The notes under the pieces are model-generated. The model saw only the letters and a program-made list of their open reading frames with translations. It was not told the DNA's origin and searched no databases. A stretch of DNA of 64,000 nucleotides from Roseitalea sp. MMSF_3546 (GTDB taxonomy: Bacteria > Pseudomonadota > Alphaproteobacteria > Rhizobiales > Rhizobiaceae). Where the stretch lies: NCBI RefSeq assembly GCF_030732865.1, contig NZ_JASHKB010000005.1, forward strand, positions 112,864 through 176,863, written 5' to 3'. The position numbers were made by a program, and so were the translations under genes. Positions within the stretch are counted from its first letter, which is position 1; the number at the start of each line of letters is the position of its first letter. This document shows positions 1 through 8,956 of this stretch, piece by piece.

Positions 1-152
1 GCCGACGCAATCGAAGCTGACTTGCATCCCCGCCATCCCCCGCTTTCCTGTGTGCGACCGCGCGCGCGGCCCGCGCAGGATTCTCTTTTTTCGTCGTGTC
101 GAGTACCCTTTGTGCATTGATTCGCGCAGTTCGAGGCGGAGCAGACCGAACG
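1..152. other. Leader upstream of the popZ-like gene
   Basis: No gene can be supported here. The stretch is GC-rich apart from a short T-run near 87-92. It may carry the promoter of the popZ-like/valS unit, but no convincing -35/-10 pair is visible. The end of a gene lying left of the window cannot be excluded. Confidence 0.4.
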
Positions 153-1172
153 ATGGGCCAAGCCAAGCCAGTTGACGACCAGCCGTCGATGGACGAAATC
201 CTGTCCTCGATCCGGCGCATCATCGATCGGGGCGAGGAGCCCGCACGGCCCGCGCCGCCGGTGGCTCCGGTCTTCGATCCGCCGCCTCCCGCGCCGCATT
301 CGGCGGGGCCGGAGCCGCATCCGGTCAACGGCAACCGGCCGCAGCCGGCGACCGGGCCGCGCGCCGATGCGCCGCGGTTGCGCGGTAGCCATGCCGCACC
401 CAACGACGCCGATGCGATGGCCGGGCGGCCGCCGTTGAGCCGGGAGGAACTGGACAGCTTTGCCGAGGTCATCGATGCGCGTTCGCGCGGCGCAGCGGCC
501 GATGGCCGGCCCGCCCAGGCCAGCGCTCAGCACGCGGCCCATGAGGAACGTCGCGGCAAATACGCGGCGCGCTTTTCCGAGGACGACAGCCGCGCCTTTG
601 CCCGGGTGGCCAGCGTGCTGTCGGAGACGACCGGCGTCGCGCCCGAGCCCGGCGGCGGTCTTTCAAGGCGCGCCGAAGCGGAACAGCGGCCGGACGATGG
701 CGCGGCCTATGACCATGTGGTGAACGACCAGGCACCCGACATCGTCCATGACGACGCCCCCGCGCAAGCAAAGGCAGGCCTTGCCATGTCCACACAATCC
801 CCAAAGGCGAGTGCGACCGGAACACGCCAGGCCGATGCGCCGGCGCGGCGGGCGCAATGGTCCGGTCATGGGTCCGATCATGGGTCCGGTCACGACGCGC
901 CGGCGCGGGCCGCCACGGCTCCGCAACGGACGCAGGCCGGGCATGGCGGATCGCTGGTCTCGGCCCGGGCGCGCCAGTCGGTCGAGATGTCGTTCGACGC
1001 GCTGTCGGCGACGCTGCGCGAGCAGGCCGGACGCGATCTGTCCGAGATGGCCGAGGACATCCTCAAGCCGATGCTGTCGGACTGGCTCGACAACAATCTG
1101 CCCTCGATGGTCGAGCGGCTGGTGCGCGAGGAGATCGAACGCATCGCGCGCGGCGAGCCGCGCCGGGACTGA
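153..1172 (+). CDS. popZ: PopZ-like polar organizing protein (DUF2497 family)
   Basis: The 339-residue product has the layout of PopZ: a short conserved N-terminal helix (MDEILSSIRRII, about residues 11-22), a long low-complexity linker rich in Pro, Ala, Asp and Gly, and a conserved C-terminal helical region (LKPMLSDWLDNNLPSMVERL, about residues 305-325). PopZ in Caulobacter self-assembles at the cell pole and recruits ParB and cell-cycle regulators; that role is inferred here from family and layout. I chose the ATG just before GQAKP because it puts the conserved helix near the N-terminus; an earlier in-frame start at 96 gives a tail that looks like leader sequence. The linker is long next to the 177-residue Caulobacter protein. 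valS follows 92 bp downstream, an arrangement usual in Rhizobiales. Confidence 0.8.
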   Translation: MGQAKPVDDQPSMDEILSSIRRIIDRGEEPARPAPPVAPVFDPPPPAPHSAGPEPHPVNGNRPQPATGPRADAPRLRGSHAAPNDADAMAGRPPLSREELDSFAEVIDARSRGAAADGRPAQASAQHAAHEERRGKYAARFSEDDSRAFARVASVLSETTGVAPEPGGGLSRRAEAEQRPDDGAAYDHVVNDQAPDIVHDDAPAQAKAGLAMSTQSPKASATGTRQADAPARRAQWSGHGSDHGSGHDAPARAATAPQRTQAGHGGSLVSARARQSVEMSFDALSATLREQAGRDLSEMAEDILKPMLSDWLDNNLPSMVERLVREEIERIARGEPRRD

Positions 1173-1264
1173 CCGCAGCGCGGCGGAGGCTTTGTTGACT
1201 TCGCCGGGTGCATCCGGTTTACAGCGGAACGGCTGATTTCGCCGTCCCGGAACGGATCAATTTC

Positions 1265-4200
1265 ATGCTCGACAAGACCTTTGACGCGGCCGGCGTTGAG
1301 CCGCGCATTGCCGCCAAATGGGACAAGGCCAACGCCTTCGCCGCCGGTGCCGGCGCGCGCGAGGGCGCCGAACCCTATTGCATCGTGATTCCGCCGCCCA
1401 ACGTGACGGGCTCGCTGCACATGGGCCATGCGCTCAACAACACGCTGCAGGACATCCTGATCCGGCATCAGCGCATGCTCGGCAACAATGTGCTGTGGCA
1501 GCCGGGCATGGACCATGCCGGCATCGCGACGCAGATGGTGGTCGAGCGCCAGCTTGCCGACAGCGGCGAGAACATGACGCGGCGGCAGATGGGCCGCGAC
1601 AAGTTCGTCGAACGCGTCTGGCAGTGGAAGGAGGAGTCGGGCGGGCAGATCCTCAATCAGCTCAAGCGGTTGGGCGCCTCCTGCGACTGGTCGCGCGAGC
1701 GCTTCACCATGGACGAAGGGCTGTCCGAGGCCGTGCTCGAGGTCTTCGTGCGGCTTTACAGGGAAGGGCTGATCTATCGCGGCAAGCGGCTGGTCAACTG
1801 GGACCCGAAATTCGAGACCGCGATCTCCGACCTCGAGGTCGAGAACATCGAGGTCGACGGCCATATGTGGCACTTCAAGTACCCGCTCGCCGGCGGCGCG
1901 ACATATGACTATGTCGAAAAGGACGCCGATGGGAACGTCACGCTGCGCGAGACGCGCGACTACATCTCCATCGCCACCACCCGGCCGGAGACGATGCTCG
2001 GCGACGGTGCGGTGGCCGTCCACCCCGATGACGCGCGCTATGCGCCGATCGTCGGCAAACTGTGCGAGATTCCGGTCGGACCGAAGGAGCACCGGCGGCT
2101 GATCCCGATCATCACGGACGACTATCCCGATCCCGATTTCGGCTCGGGCGCGGTAAAGATCACTGGCGCGCACGACTTCAACGACTATGAAGTGGCAAAG
2201 CGTGGCTCCATCCCGATGTACCGGCTGATGGACACGAAAGCCGCCATGCGCGACGACGGGCTGTCATACGAAGAAGCAGCTCTGGTGGCGACGGAATTGG
2301 CGGCGACTGACCAACTCGGCGAGCATGTCTTCGACCGCGCCAAATACGATGTCCTAAGCAAGCACGGTTTGCTTCCAGACCCCTATTCGACAGACGTTTC
2401 AGCATTCGAATTCGCTATCGACCTCATTAATCTGGTGCCCGACGATCTGCGCGGGCTCGACCGGTTCGAGGCGCGCACGCGCGTCGTCGAGCAGATCACC
2501 GGCGAGGGGCTGGCGGTGATGACGACCGACGAGGAGGGCAATGCGATCCCCTTCGTTGAGGCCAAGCGCATCATGCAGCCCTTCGGCGACCGCTCCCATG
2601 TGGTCATCGAGCCGATGCTGACGGACCAGTGGTTCGTCGATGCCAAGACGCTGGCCGAGCCGGCGATCGCCTCGGTGCGCGAGGGACGCACGCAGTTCGT
2701 CCCGCGCAACTGGGAGAAGACCTATTTCGAATGGATGGAGAACATCCAGCCCTGGTGCGTGTCGCGCCAGCTCTGGTGGGGCCACCGCATTCCGGCGTGG
2801 TATGGCCCCCAACTGGTACCCTTGGAAGGCCTGCGTTATGCCGAGACACAAGCTGTAGGTGCAAATACTGTATTCGTTGGACGGAATGATGAAGAGGTTC
2901 GCCGGGAGGCATTCGAATATTATTCGGAAATCGTCGCCGATCCGTCAGATATTGTGTTTGTTGAAAGTTCAAATGAGGCGTTGGCTCTATTGTCGGAAGA
3001 TGGGCCGACTAAGATCCCCCTTTACAGAGATCCCGACGTCCTCGACACCTGGTTCTCGTCCGCCCTGTGGCCGTTCTCGACGCTCGGCTGGCCGGAGAAC
3101 ACCGAGGCGCTCGACACCTGGTATCCGACCTCGGTGCTGGTAACCGGCTTCGACATCATCTTCTTCTGGGTCGCCCGGATGATGATGATGGGGCTGCACT
3201 TCATGACCGACGACGAGGGCAGGGGCATCGAGCCCTTCCACACCGTCTATGTGCATGCGCTGGTGCGCGACAAGCACGGCGCCAAGATGTCCAAGTCCAA
3301 GGGCAACGTCATCGATCCGCTCGAACTGATCGACCAGTACGGGGCGGACGCGCTGCGTTTCACGCTCGCCTCGATGGCCACGCCCGGCCGCGACGTCAAG
3401 CTCGACCCCGACCGCATCGCCGGCTATCGCGCCTTCGGCAACAAGCTGTGGAACGCCACGCGCTTTGCCCAGATGAACGGCGTCGCGCCCGCCCCGGACT
3501 TCGATCCGAACGGCGCCGAACTGACGATCAACCGCTGGATCCTCACCGAATTGTCGGCGACGGTCGATGCGGTCGACCGCGCCATCGCCGGCTACCGGTT
3601 CGACGAGGCCGCCATGGCCGTCTACCGTTTCGTCTGGAACACCTATTGCGACTGGTATCTGGAACTGCTCAAGCCGGTGTTCGCCGGCCAGCACGAGGCG
3701 GCCAGGGCCGAGTCGCGCGCCTGCGCGGCTCATGTGCTCGATGCGATCTTGAAGCTCATGCACCCGTTCATGCCGTTCCTGACCGAGGAGTTGTGGGCGC
3801 TGACCGGCGACCGCGACGGCCTGCTGTGCCATGCGCGCTGGCCCGGGCCCGAGCTTGCCGACCGTGCGGCGGCGGCCGAGATCAACTGGCTGATCGAGCT
3901 GGTCTCGGGCATCCGCTCGGTGCGCTCGGAGATGCATGTCCCGCCCTCGGCCAAGGCGCCGCTGGTGGTGGTCGGCGCCGGCGATGAGACCTGCGGGCGG
4001 CTGCTGCGGCACGATCCGGCGATCAAGCAGCTTGCTCGGGTGACCGACATCGTCATCGAGAGCCAGGTGCCCAAGGGCGCCGCGCAGATCGTGGTGGGCG
4101 AGGCGACGGTCTGCCTGCCGCTGGGCGAACTCATCGATGTCGCCGCCGAACGGGCGCGGCTGGAAAAGGCGATCGGCAAGGCGCGCGAGGAAATCGCCCG

Positions 4201-4342
4201 CGCCGAAAAAAAGCTCGGCAACGACAAGTTCGTCGCCAATGCGCGGGCCGAGGTGGTGCAGGCCGAGCGCGACAAGCTGGCCGAAATGCAGCCATCGCTG
4301 GAAAGGCTGCAGGCGGCGCTGGCGCGAATCGAAAGCCTCTGA
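1265..4342 (+). CDS. valS: Valyl-tRNA synthetase, unusually long
   Basis: A class Ia synthetase that charges tRNA-Val and edits mischarged Thr. The ATP-binding signatures are visible: HMGH within SLHMGHALNN near residue 50 and KMSKS near residue 676. The tryptophan-rich WCVSRQLWWGHRIPAWYG and DVLDTWFSSALWPFSTLGWP blocks of the catalytic core are intact, and the C-terminus ends in a lysine/alanine-rich coiled coil (about 960-1025). At 1025 residues it is some 70 longer than the roughly 950 usual for the family. The extra length falls in two variable places (about residues 325-395 and 520-585) whose DNA is far more AT-rich than the rest of the gene, so these look like separate insertions or expansions. 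Start ATG 1265 gives the normal N-terminus MLDKTFDAAGVEPRIAAKW. Confidence 0.97.
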   Translation: MLDKTFDAAGVEPRIAAKWDKANAFAAGAGAREGAEPYCIVIPPPNVTGSLHMGHALNNTLQDILIRHQRMLGNNVLWQPGMDHAGIATQMVVERQLADSGENMTRRQMGRDKFVERVWQWKEESGGQILNQLKRLGASCDWSRERFTMDEGLSEAVLEVFVRLYREGLIYRGKRLVNWDPKFETAISDLEVENIEVDGHMWHFKYPLAGGATYDYVEKDADGNVTLRETRDYISIATTRPETMLGDGAVAVHPDDARYAPIVGKLCEIPVGPKEHRRLIPIITDDYPDPDFGSGAVKITGAHDFNDYEVAKRGSIPMYRLMDTKAAMRDDGLSYEEAALVATELAATDQLGEHVFDRAKYDVLSKHGLLPDPYSTDVSAFEFAIDLINLVPDDLRGLDRFEARTRVVEQITGEGLAVMTTDEEGNAIPFVEAKRIMQPFGDRSHVVIEPMLTDQWFVDAKTLAEPAIASVREGRTQFVPRNWEKTYFEWMENIQPWCVSRQLWWGHRIPAWYGPQLVPLEGLRYAETQAVGANTVFVGRNDEEVRREAFEYYSEIVADPSDIVFVESSNEALALLSEDGPTKIPLYRDPDVLDTWFSSALWPFSTLGWPENTEALDTWYPTSVLVTGFDIIFFWVARMMMMGLHFMTDDEGRGIEPFHTVYVHALVRDKHGAKMSKSKGNVIDPLELIDQYGADALRFTLASMATPGRDVKLDPDRIAGYRAFGNKLWNATRFAQMNGVAPAPDFDPNGAELTINRWILTELSATVDAVDRAIAGYRFDEAAMAVYRFVWNTYCDWYLELLKPVFAGQHEAARAESRACAAHVLDAILKLMHPFMPFLTEELWALTGDRDGLLCHARWPGPELADRAAAAEINWLIELVSGIRSVRSEMHVPPSAKAPLVVVGAGDETCGRLLRHDPAIKQLARVTDIVIESQVPKGAAQIVVGEATVCLPLGELIDVAAERARLEKAIGKAREEIARAEKKLGNDKFVANARAEVVQAERDKLAEMQPSLERLQAALARIESL
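2281..2440 (+). other. AT-rich expanded segment inside valS (segment A)
   Basis: By hand count, 2341-2440 is about 48% GC against roughly 60-70% in the flanking gene. It encodes a segment containing FDRAKYDVLSKHGLLPDPY and AFEFAIDLINLVP, just before the conserved GLDRFEAR block that follows the editing region. This position varies in length among ValRS proteins, and this copy looks about 25-45 residues longer than the forms I know. The frame is kept. Confidence 0.6.
2815..3030 (+). other. AT-rich expanded segment inside valS (segment B)
   Basis: By hand count, 2881-3000 is about 46% GC, with many A/T third positions unlike the flanks. It lies between the AWYG block and the DVLDTWFSS block and encodes a hydrophilic stretch including FEYYSEIVADPSDIVFVESS. 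Related enzymes have a shorter linker here, so about 40 residues look additional. No direct repeats or terminal inverted repeats are obvious at the edges. Confidence 0.6.
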
Positions 4343-4674
4343 GGGGCGGCGATCGGCGCTGCGCCGGCGGCGCGGCCGGCCTTCAAAGGACCGCAAACCC
4401 AAAACGCCGGTTACTGTGGCGATTGCGCAACAGTCGTGATTGTGCGCTGCAGTGGCCCGCGCGCCCCCTGCGTTTTTGCCCGTATTCCGTCAAGAAGAGG
4501 TATTGACTTATTTGCGAATCAGGTCGCGCAGTCCCCGGCATCGGGGATTTGCGATGCGCGATCAACGCCCATTGCCGCCTGTCCGCCAAGTGCAATGGGC
4601 GAAAGCTTCCGCAAAGGTTGCGCCTGTGCCGGATTGTCGTTCAATTGAACCGAGACGATTCGGAGGGGATGGGG
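4343..4674. other. Intergenic region between valS and the porin gene
   Basis: No gene is seen in these 332 bp. The stretch holds the first copy of a two-part motif (4415-4434 and 4484-4493) that recurs before ilvD, and a TTGACT hexamer at 4503-4508 that could be a -35 but has no good -10 at 17 bp. An SD-like GGAGG at 4662-4666 sits 8 bp before the porin start. Confidence 0.5.
4415..4493 (+). promoter_or_regulatory. Shared upstream motif pair, copy 1
   Basis: TGTGGCGATTGCGCAACAGT (4415-4434) is followed about 50 bp later by ATTCCGTCAA (4484-4493). A closely similar pair, with the same order and nearly the same spacing, lies upstream of ilvD at 6065-6141. The first half is an imperfect palindrome, TGTGGCG-attg-CGCAACA. 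A regulatory role is inference. Confidence 0.4.
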
Positions 4675-5931
4675 ATGCCCGAGACAATCAAGGTCCTGGT
4701 TCTGGGTCTGCTCGGCGCGGCCGGTTGCGTCGGCGCCGCCGGTGCGGCCGGGTTCGGTCGCGCGGACGCCGACACCGACATCTTGTACGAGCAAAGCAGT
4801 TTCGATTTGCGCGCCGGGGCGACACTGGTCATGCCGCGGCGCGGCTACGAGACGATCAACGGCGCGCCCGCGACCGATCCGGACTTCACGCGGGACCACG
4901 TCATACCGTCGATTGCGGCCAATGTCGTCCTTCATGACAAGGCGCGATGCGCCGGGACCTTCGTTGAGGTCTATGGCGCCGATGTCGTCTACGGCCCGCA
5001 AAAGATCATGAGCGACCAGCGCTTCGTCGACTTGGACGGTCCCGGGGGGCTCGATCCGATCCCGACGGCCAATGCGACCGAGTCGGTCGAACTGACCTCG
5101 AACGAGTATGGCCTGACATGTGCTTTCGGATTTCAGGCCGGCCCCGGCACGGCCTGGATCATCGGCGGTGGCTTTCTCGAGAACTTCCAGTACACCGAGG
5201 ATACGGTGTTCGGAACGCTCGACTTCGATGGCGGCTACGAGCCGGGCTTCCGCGTCGGCGCGGCGTTCTCCATCGAGGAGATCGCGCTGCGTGCGCAGCT
5301 TCTCTACCGCTCGTCGGTGAGCCACAGCCCGGGCGGGACCTTTTCGGGCTATATTCCCAATCCGGGCTTCGATCCGCTGACGCCGCCTTCGCCGACCAAT
5401 CCGCAATTTGCCCTGCCCAGCGGGCTCTACGACACCTCCGGGGTCGGCACCACGCCGCAGAGCGTCGAGTTGAGCGTGCAGTCGGGCGTCGCGCCGGGCA
5501 CGCTCGTCTTCGGTTCGGTCAAGTGGACCGACTGGAGCGTGGTCGACACGCTCGATTACACCATCGACCCCTCCGGCGCAGCGCTGCCGAGCCGGAACGA
5601 GTATTTCTGGAAGGATGGCTGGACCGTGACCGCGGGCGTCGGCCGGCAGATCACGGAAATGGTCGCCGCATCGGCCAGCCTGACCTGGGATCAGGGCGTT
5701 TCGACCACCGAGGATGTGCTGACCGACACCTGGACGCTGGGCGGCGGCGTGGCGGTGTCCGGCGAACGTGCCAGCCTGCAGATTGGCGGCGCCATCAACT
5801 ATCTGACGGCCGGTTCGGTCGCCATGGACCCCGATCTGACCGATGCCGATCCGGCCGGCGCCAATTCGGCGGCAACGGTGGGCGCCGACTGGGCGTTCGC
5901 GCTCGGCGGCAGTCTGACCATCACCTGGTAG
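4675..5931 (+). CDS. FadL/OmpP1-type outer-membrane transport protein
   Basis: The 418-residue product begins with a signal peptide ([20 protein letters not shown], with Ala/Gly-rich end) and continues with alternating hydrophobic and polar stretches rich in Tyr, Trp and Gly, ending in SLTITW. A beta-strand with a terminal aromatic residue is typical of outer-membrane beta-barrels. The mature N-terminus ([17 protein letters not shown]) resembles the FadL/TodX family, which moves long-chain fatty acids or other hydrophobic compounds across the outer membrane. The substrate cannot be told from sequence. The ATG at 4675 was preferred over ATG 4669 because GGAGG at 4662-4666 then has an 8-bp spacing. 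A strong hairpin lies shortly after the stop codon. Confidence 0.82.
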   Translation: MPETIKVLVLGLLGAAGCVGAAGAAGFGRADADTDILYEQSSFDLRAGATLVMPRRGYETINGAPATDPDFTRDHVIPSIAANVVLHDKARCAGTFVEVYGADVVYGPQKIMSDQRFVDLDGPGGLDPIPTANATESVELTSNEYGLTCAFGFQAGPGTAWIIGGGFLENFQYTEDTVFGTLDFDGGYEPGFRVGAAFSIEEIALRAQLLYRSSVSHSPGGTFSGYIPNPGFDPLTPPSPTNPQFALPSGLYDTSGVGTTPQSVELSVQSGVAPGTLVFGSVKWTDWSVVDTLDYTIDPSGAALPSRNEYFWKDGWTVTAGVGRQITEMVAASASLTWDQGVSTTEDVLTDTWTLGGGVAVSGERASLQIGGAINYLTAGSVAMDPDLTDADPAGANSAATVGADWAFALGGSLTITW

Positions 5932-5988
5932 ACGCACCGGCCGTCCCCCGCGCCGGGCGACAGGGCCGGGCCGGCTTACGGGTCCTTG

Positions 5989-6013
5989 AAGCGCTCCGCA
6001 CCGGGAGCGCTTT
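5989..6013. terminator. Hairpin after the porin gene
   Basis: A perfect 9-bp stem, AAGCGCTCC (5989-5997) with GGAGCGCTT (6004-6012), has a 6-base loop and is followed by only a short T-run. It lies 58 bp after the porin stop codon, so it may end that transcript or protect its 3' end. The weak T-tract makes intrinsic termination uncertain. Confidence 0.5.
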
Positions 6014-6064
6014 AACTGCCTTGTCGGCATGCGGGCCGGTCCGGCCCCGGCAATGGCGGCCGAT

Positions 6065-6141
6065 TGTGACGATTCGGCAACAGTTCCCAGCTAAGAATTC
6101 CGCTAAGACACCGCCGGGCACCGCTGCCCACATTCCGTCAA
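6065..6141 (+). promoter_or_regulatory. Shared upstream motif pair, copy 2 (before ilvD)
   Basis: TGTGACGATTCGGCAACAGT (6065-6084) followed by ATTCCGTCAA (6132-6141). Compared with copy 1 upstream of the porin, 17 of 20 bases in the first block and 10 of 10 in the second are the same, with spacing differing by 2 bp. The DNA between the blocks is not conserved. A common regulator or a shared promoter architecture is inferred. Confidence 0.4.
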
Positions 6142-6224
6142 AAACCGCGCGCACGCCACGGTGCGCGCTGCCCGGATCGCGCGATCGACCGGCCCGGGCA
6201 CAGCGACAAGGACCGGACCCACCG

Positions 6225-7949
6225 ATGGACAAACCCGTTTTCGACAAATCCAAGCTTCCCAGCCGCTACACCACCGTCGGTCCGGCCAGGGCACCGCACC
6301 GCTCCTACCTTTATGCGATGGGTTTGTCGGCCGAAGAGATCGCGCAGCCGCTGGTGGGCGTGGCCACCTGCTGGAACGAGGCGGCACCGTGCAACATCGC
6401 GCTGATGCGCCAGGCGCAGGTGGTCAAGAAGGGCGTCGCCGCCGCCAGCGGCACGCCGCGCGAGTTCACCACCATCACCGTCACCGACGGCATCGCCATG
6501 GGCCATCAGGGCATGAAGGCCTCCCTGGTCAGCCGCGACGTGATCGCCGATTCGGTCGAACTGACCATGCGCGGGCACTGCTATGACGCGCTGATCGGGC
6601 TTGCCGGCTGCGACAAGTCCCTGCCGGGCATGATGATGGCGATGGTCCGGCTCAACGTGCCTTCGGTGTTCATCTATGGCGGGTCGATCCTGCCGGGCAC
6701 CTTCAAGGGCCGCCAGGTGACCGTTCAGGACGTGTTCGAGGCGGTCGGCATGCATTCGGTCGGCAAGATGAGCGATGCGGACCTCGACGAACTCGAGCAG
6801 GTCGCCTGTCCGTCGGCCGGCTCGTGCGGGGCGCAGTTCACCGCCAACACGATGGCCACCGTCGCCGAGGCGATCGGGCTGTCGCTGCCCTATTCGTGCG
6901 GCGCGCCGGCCCCTTACGAGATCCGCGACCGGTTCGGTTTCGCCGCCGGCGAGAAGGTGATGGAACTGATCGCCCGCAACGTCCGGCCGCGCGACATCGT
7001 CACGCGCAAGGCGCTCGAGAACGCGGCGGCCGTGGTTGCGGCCTCGGGCGGGTCGACCAATGCGGCGCTGCATCTGCCGGCGATCGCCCATGAATGCGGC
7101 ATCGAATTCGATCTGTTCGACGTTGCCGAGATCTTCAAGAAGACGCCCTATGTGGCCGATCTCAAGCCGGGCGGAAAATATGTGGCCAAGGACCTGTTCG
7201 AGGCCGGCGGCATTCCGCTTCTGATGAAGGCGCTGCTCGATGGCGGCTATCTGCATGGCGACTGCATGACCGTGACCGGCCGCACTTTGGCCGAAAACAT
7301 GGAGCATGTTGCCTGGAACGACGAGCAGGACGTCGTCTATCCGGTCGAAAAGGCGATCACGCAGACCGGCGGCGTCGTCGGCCTGAAGGGCAATCTGGCG
7401 CCCGACGGGGCGATCGTGAAGGTCGCCGGGATGAAGAAGCTCAAGTTCTCGGGCCCGGCGCGGTGCTTCGATACCGAGGAAGAATGCTTTGCGGCGGTGC
7501 GCGACGGCAAGTACGAGGCCGGCGAGGTGCTGGTGATCCGCTATGAGGGGCCCAAGGGCGGTCCGGGCATGCGCGAGATGCTGGCGACGACGGCCGCGAT
7601 CTATGGCCAGGGCATGGGCGATCAGGTGGCGTTGATCACCGATGGCCGCTTTTCGGGGGCGACGCGCGGCTTCTGCATCGGCCATGTCGGGCCGGAGGCC
7701 GCCGTCGGCGGGCCGATCGGCCTTTTGCGCGATGGCGACGTGATCACCATCGATGCGGTCGAGGGCACGCTCGAGGTGGCCTTGAGCGAGGACGAACTCG
7801 CCGAGCGGCGCAAGGCGTGGCAGCCGCGCAAGACCGACTACACATCGGGGGCGTTGTGGAAGTATGCCCAGACGGTGGGCGATGCGCGCTATGGCGCGAT
7901 CACCCATCCCGGCGGGGCCGAGGAGAAGCAGTGTTACGCGGACATCTGA
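6225..7949 (+). CDS. ilvD: Dihydroxy-acid dehydratase
   Basis: An iron-sulfur dehydratase of the IlvD/Edd family that turns 2,3-dihydroxy-3-methylvalerate or -isovalerate into the 2-oxo acids of isoleucine and valine synthesis. The three cysteines expected to hold the cluster are present: Cys49 ([10 protein letters not shown]), Cys129 (GCDKSLPG) and Cys201 ([15 protein letters not shown]). The 574-residue length fits the shorter branch of the family. Some members of this branch are sugar-acid dehydratases, so the substrate is an inference. The ATG at 6225 gives the usual start; the frame stays open upstream without family resemblance. The stop codon overlaps the exoR start (TGATG), suggesting translational coupling. 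Confidence 0.9.
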   Translation: MDKPVFDKSKLPSRYTTVGPARAPHRSYLYAMGLSAEEIAQPLVGVATCWNEAAPCNIALMRQAQVVKKGVAAASGTPREFTTITVTDGIAMGHQGMKASLVSRDVIADSVELTMRGHCYDALIGLAGCDKSLPGMMMAMVRLNVPSVFIYGGSILPGTFKGRQVTVQDVFEAVGMHSVGKMSDADLDELEQVACPSAGSCGAQFTANTMATVAEAIGLSLPYSCGAPAPYEIRDRFGFAAGEKVMELIARNVRPRDIVTRKALENAAAVVAASGGSTNAALHLPAIAHECGIEFDLFDVAEIFKKTPYVADLKPGGKYVAKDLFEAGGIPLLMKALLDGGYLHGDCMTVTGRTLAENMEHVAWNDEQDVVYPVEKAITQTGGVVGLKGNLAPDGAIVKVAGMKKLKFSGPARCFDTEEECFAAVRDGKYEAGEVLVIRYEGPKGGPGMREMLATTAAIYGQGMGDQVALITDGRFSGATRGFCIGHVGPEAAVGGPIGLLRDGDVITIDAVEGTLEVALSEDELAERRKAWQPRKTDYTSGALWKYAQTVGDARYGAITHPGGAEEKQCYADI

Positions 7950-8785
7950 TGTCGGAAATGCGGTGTGAGTGTGTGATCGGGCGCGTTCTTGGCCCGGCCA
8001 GGATCCTGGGTCCGGTCGTGACTCTTGGCCTGGCAATGGCCGTGGCGGCGCCCGCCGCCGGGCCGGCGTTCGCCTTCGATCAGCAGGAGGGCGCCGTCGC
8101 CGAGCCGCAGCAGAATGTGCGGTCGCTGTTCAAGTTCGGCTTTTCGGCCTACAAGAGCGGCAACAAGGACGAGGCGTTCCGCGCCTATCGCGATGCGGCC
8201 GAGCACGGCCATGCCGGCGCGCGGTGGAAGCTGGCACACATGTATGCGGCCGGCGATGGCGTCGCCGAGAACGACTACGAGGCGTTCAAGCTGTTCCAGG
8301 GCATCGTGCGCGAGGGCGCCGCGCCCGGATCGCAGGAATCGACCTTCGTGGCCAATGCGCTGGTCTCGATCGCCAACTATATGAGGCGCGGCATTCCCGG
8401 CTCGCCGGTGCGGGCCAATCCCGACCAGGCACGCAATCTGTACTGGCAGGCGGCGGCCGATTTCGGCGATCCCAATGCGCAGTTCGAGCTCGGCCGCATG
8501 TTCCTTGAGGGCGAGGGCGGGCCGTCCGATGCGCGCCAGGCGGCGCGCTGGTTCAATCTTGCCGCCGGCAAGGGCCATGTCGGCGCCCAGGCGATGCTGG
8601 GCCAGATGCTGTTCGAACGCGGGCAGTCCGTGCGCGGGCTTTCGATGATGACGGCCGCGCTCGAACGCGCCGAGCCCGCCGACCGCGCCTGGATCCGGCA
8701 GATCCAGGAAGAGGCCTTCGCCGTGGCGACCGAATCCGACCGCCGCACCGCCATGGTGCTCGCCGAGGAGCTGAAGGCCCAATAG
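7949..8785 (+). CDS. exoR: ExoR-like periplasmic regulator with Sel1 repeats
   Basis: The product (278 residues) has an N-terminal signal peptide ending near AGPAFA and then Sel1/TPR-like repeats, visible as KLAHMYAAGDGVAENDYEAF, FELGRMFLEGEGG and ARWFNLAAGKGHVGAQAMLG. The order and wording match rhizobial ExoR closely, including GSPVRANPDQAR. In Sinorhizobium and Agrobacterium, ExoR binds and restrains the ExoS/ChvG sensor kinase in the periplasm, and acid-induced proteolysis releases it to switch on exopolysaccharide and virulence genes. That role is inferred here from resemblance; the kinase pair is not in this window. The start overlaps the ilvD stop by one base, so it is probably translated from the ilvD message. 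Confidence 0.82.
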   Translation: MSEMRCECVIGRVLGPARILGPVVTLGLAMAVAAPAAGPAFAFDQQEGAVAEPQQNVRSLFKFGFSAYKSGNKDEAFRAYRDAAEHGHAGARWKLAHMYAAGDGVAENDYEAFKLFQGIVREGAAPGSQESTFVANALVSIANYMRRGIPGSPVRANPDQARNLYWQAAADFGDPNAQFELGRMFLEGEGGPSDARQAARWFNLAAGKGHVGAQAMLGQMLFERGQSVRGLSMMTAALERAEPADRAWIRQIQEEAFAVATESDRRTAMVLAEELKAQ

Positions 8786-8860
8786 CGACGGCCACCGGAA
8801 GCGGATCCGGAGCTCCGGACTTCTGGCCCCTTGGGCGCCCGGCGCGCTGGCCTGCTTGCG

Positions 8861-8956
8861 CTATTTCATGTGATTGGCGAAATAGAGCGCCCAGCCTGCA
8901 ATGATAAGCGCGCCGACCGGCACGATCAGCAGTGATATCATCTCGATCGTCGTCAT
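8861..8956 (-). CDS. 31-residue single-span membrane protein
   Basis: A very small ORF whose product is essentially one hydrophobic helix (ISLLIVPVGALIIAGWALYF) with a short polar head and the tail ANHMK. Its ATG overlaps the stop codon of the upstream 76-residue gene by four bases (ATGA), the usual sign of translational coupling in a real gene pair. I do not recognise a family. It could be a subunit or regulator of its partner, or a small hydrophobic toxin-like peptide; nothing in the sequence decides this. Confidence 0.55.
   Translation of the reverse strand: MTTIEMISLLIVPVGALIIAGWALYFANHMK

Noticed and set aside
6138..8036. A 632-codon minus-strand frame opposite ilvD
   Set aside because: It lies wholly antisense to ilvD with its cysteine motifs intact, and has no ribosome site or recognisable domain.
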